From positions 1 through 6,532 of the forward strand of contig JAEYRF010000050.1 of the NCBI GenBank assembly GCA_023409615.1: a stretch of 6,532 nucleotides of DNA. The letters run 5' to 3'. Source of the stretch: Bacillota bacterium. Lineage in GTDB: Bacteria > Bacillota > Clostridia > Acetivibrionales > DTU013. Under the pieces are notes generated by a model. The model saw only the letters and a program-made list of their open reading frames with translations. It did no database searches and was not told the origin of the DNA. The number at the start of each line of letters is the position of its first letter. Positions within the stretch are counted from its first letter, which is position 1. Shown in pieces: positions 6,530-6,532 of this stretch. The position numbers were made by a program, and so were the translations under genes.

Positions 6530-6532
6530 ATG
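6530..6532 (+). CDS. Probable start codon of the next gene (partial, runs off the window)
   Basis: Only the ATG is inside the window. It is supported by TGAGG (6519-6523) with 6 nt spacing and by the extended -10 promoter at 6489-6497. In-frame ATGs at 6509 and 6518 would add up to seven residues but have no ribosome binding site. The product cannot be inferred. Confidence 0.45.

Noticed and set aside
1..6532. CRISPR arrays, tRNA or rRNA genes, insertion sequences, phage or defence genes
   Set aside because: No regularly spaced repeats, tRNA-like cloverleaf, transposase motifs or terminal inverted repeats were seen on either strand.

Overview
The window looks like chromosomal DNA of a low-to-moderate GC Firmicute, most likely a member of Clostridia or a Paenibacillus-like relative. 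This rests on strong AGGAGG-type ribosome binding sites, AT-rich intergenic DNA with sigma-A style promoters, and the two protein families present. The genus cannot be named from the sequence alone.

Layout, all genes on the + strand: (1) 1-386, AT-rich non-coding leader with inverted repeats and a candidate extended -10 promoter. (2) 387-2558, a 723-residue cytoplasmic glycoside hydrolase. Its C-terminal half is a GH105-type (unsaturated rhamnogalacturonyl hydrolase-like) catalytic domain. Its N-terminal half appears to hold two related beta-sandwich modules. (3) 2559-2834, intergenic, with a weak terminator candidate, a very good promoter (GTGACA-17-TATAAT) and a leader of about 180 nt that can fold into a three-helix junction with complementary loops. 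(4) 2835-6326, a 1163-residue membrane-bound c-di-GMP protein: a LytS-type 5TM receptor, five PAS domains, GGDEF, then HD-GYP, with the key residues of both enzymatic domains intact. (5) 6327-6529, an intergenic region with a strong hairpin whose U-tract lies on the minus-strand side, and a second promoter with an overlapping inverted repeat. (6) The last three bases, probably the start codon of the next gene.

The hydrolase would finish intracellular breakdown of unsaturated pectin or other uronic-acid oligosaccharides. The second gene would sense a small molecule at the membrane plus cytosolic cues through its PAS domains, and adjust c-di-GMP. Each gene has its own candidate promoter and a 276-bp gap separates them, so they look like independent transcription units. 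A functional link (plant-polysaccharide use and surface attachment) is possible but not shown by the sequence. The best candidate for something undescribed is the structured leader at 2655-2748 upstream of the c-di-GMP gene. It matches no riboswitch class I can recognise by eye.
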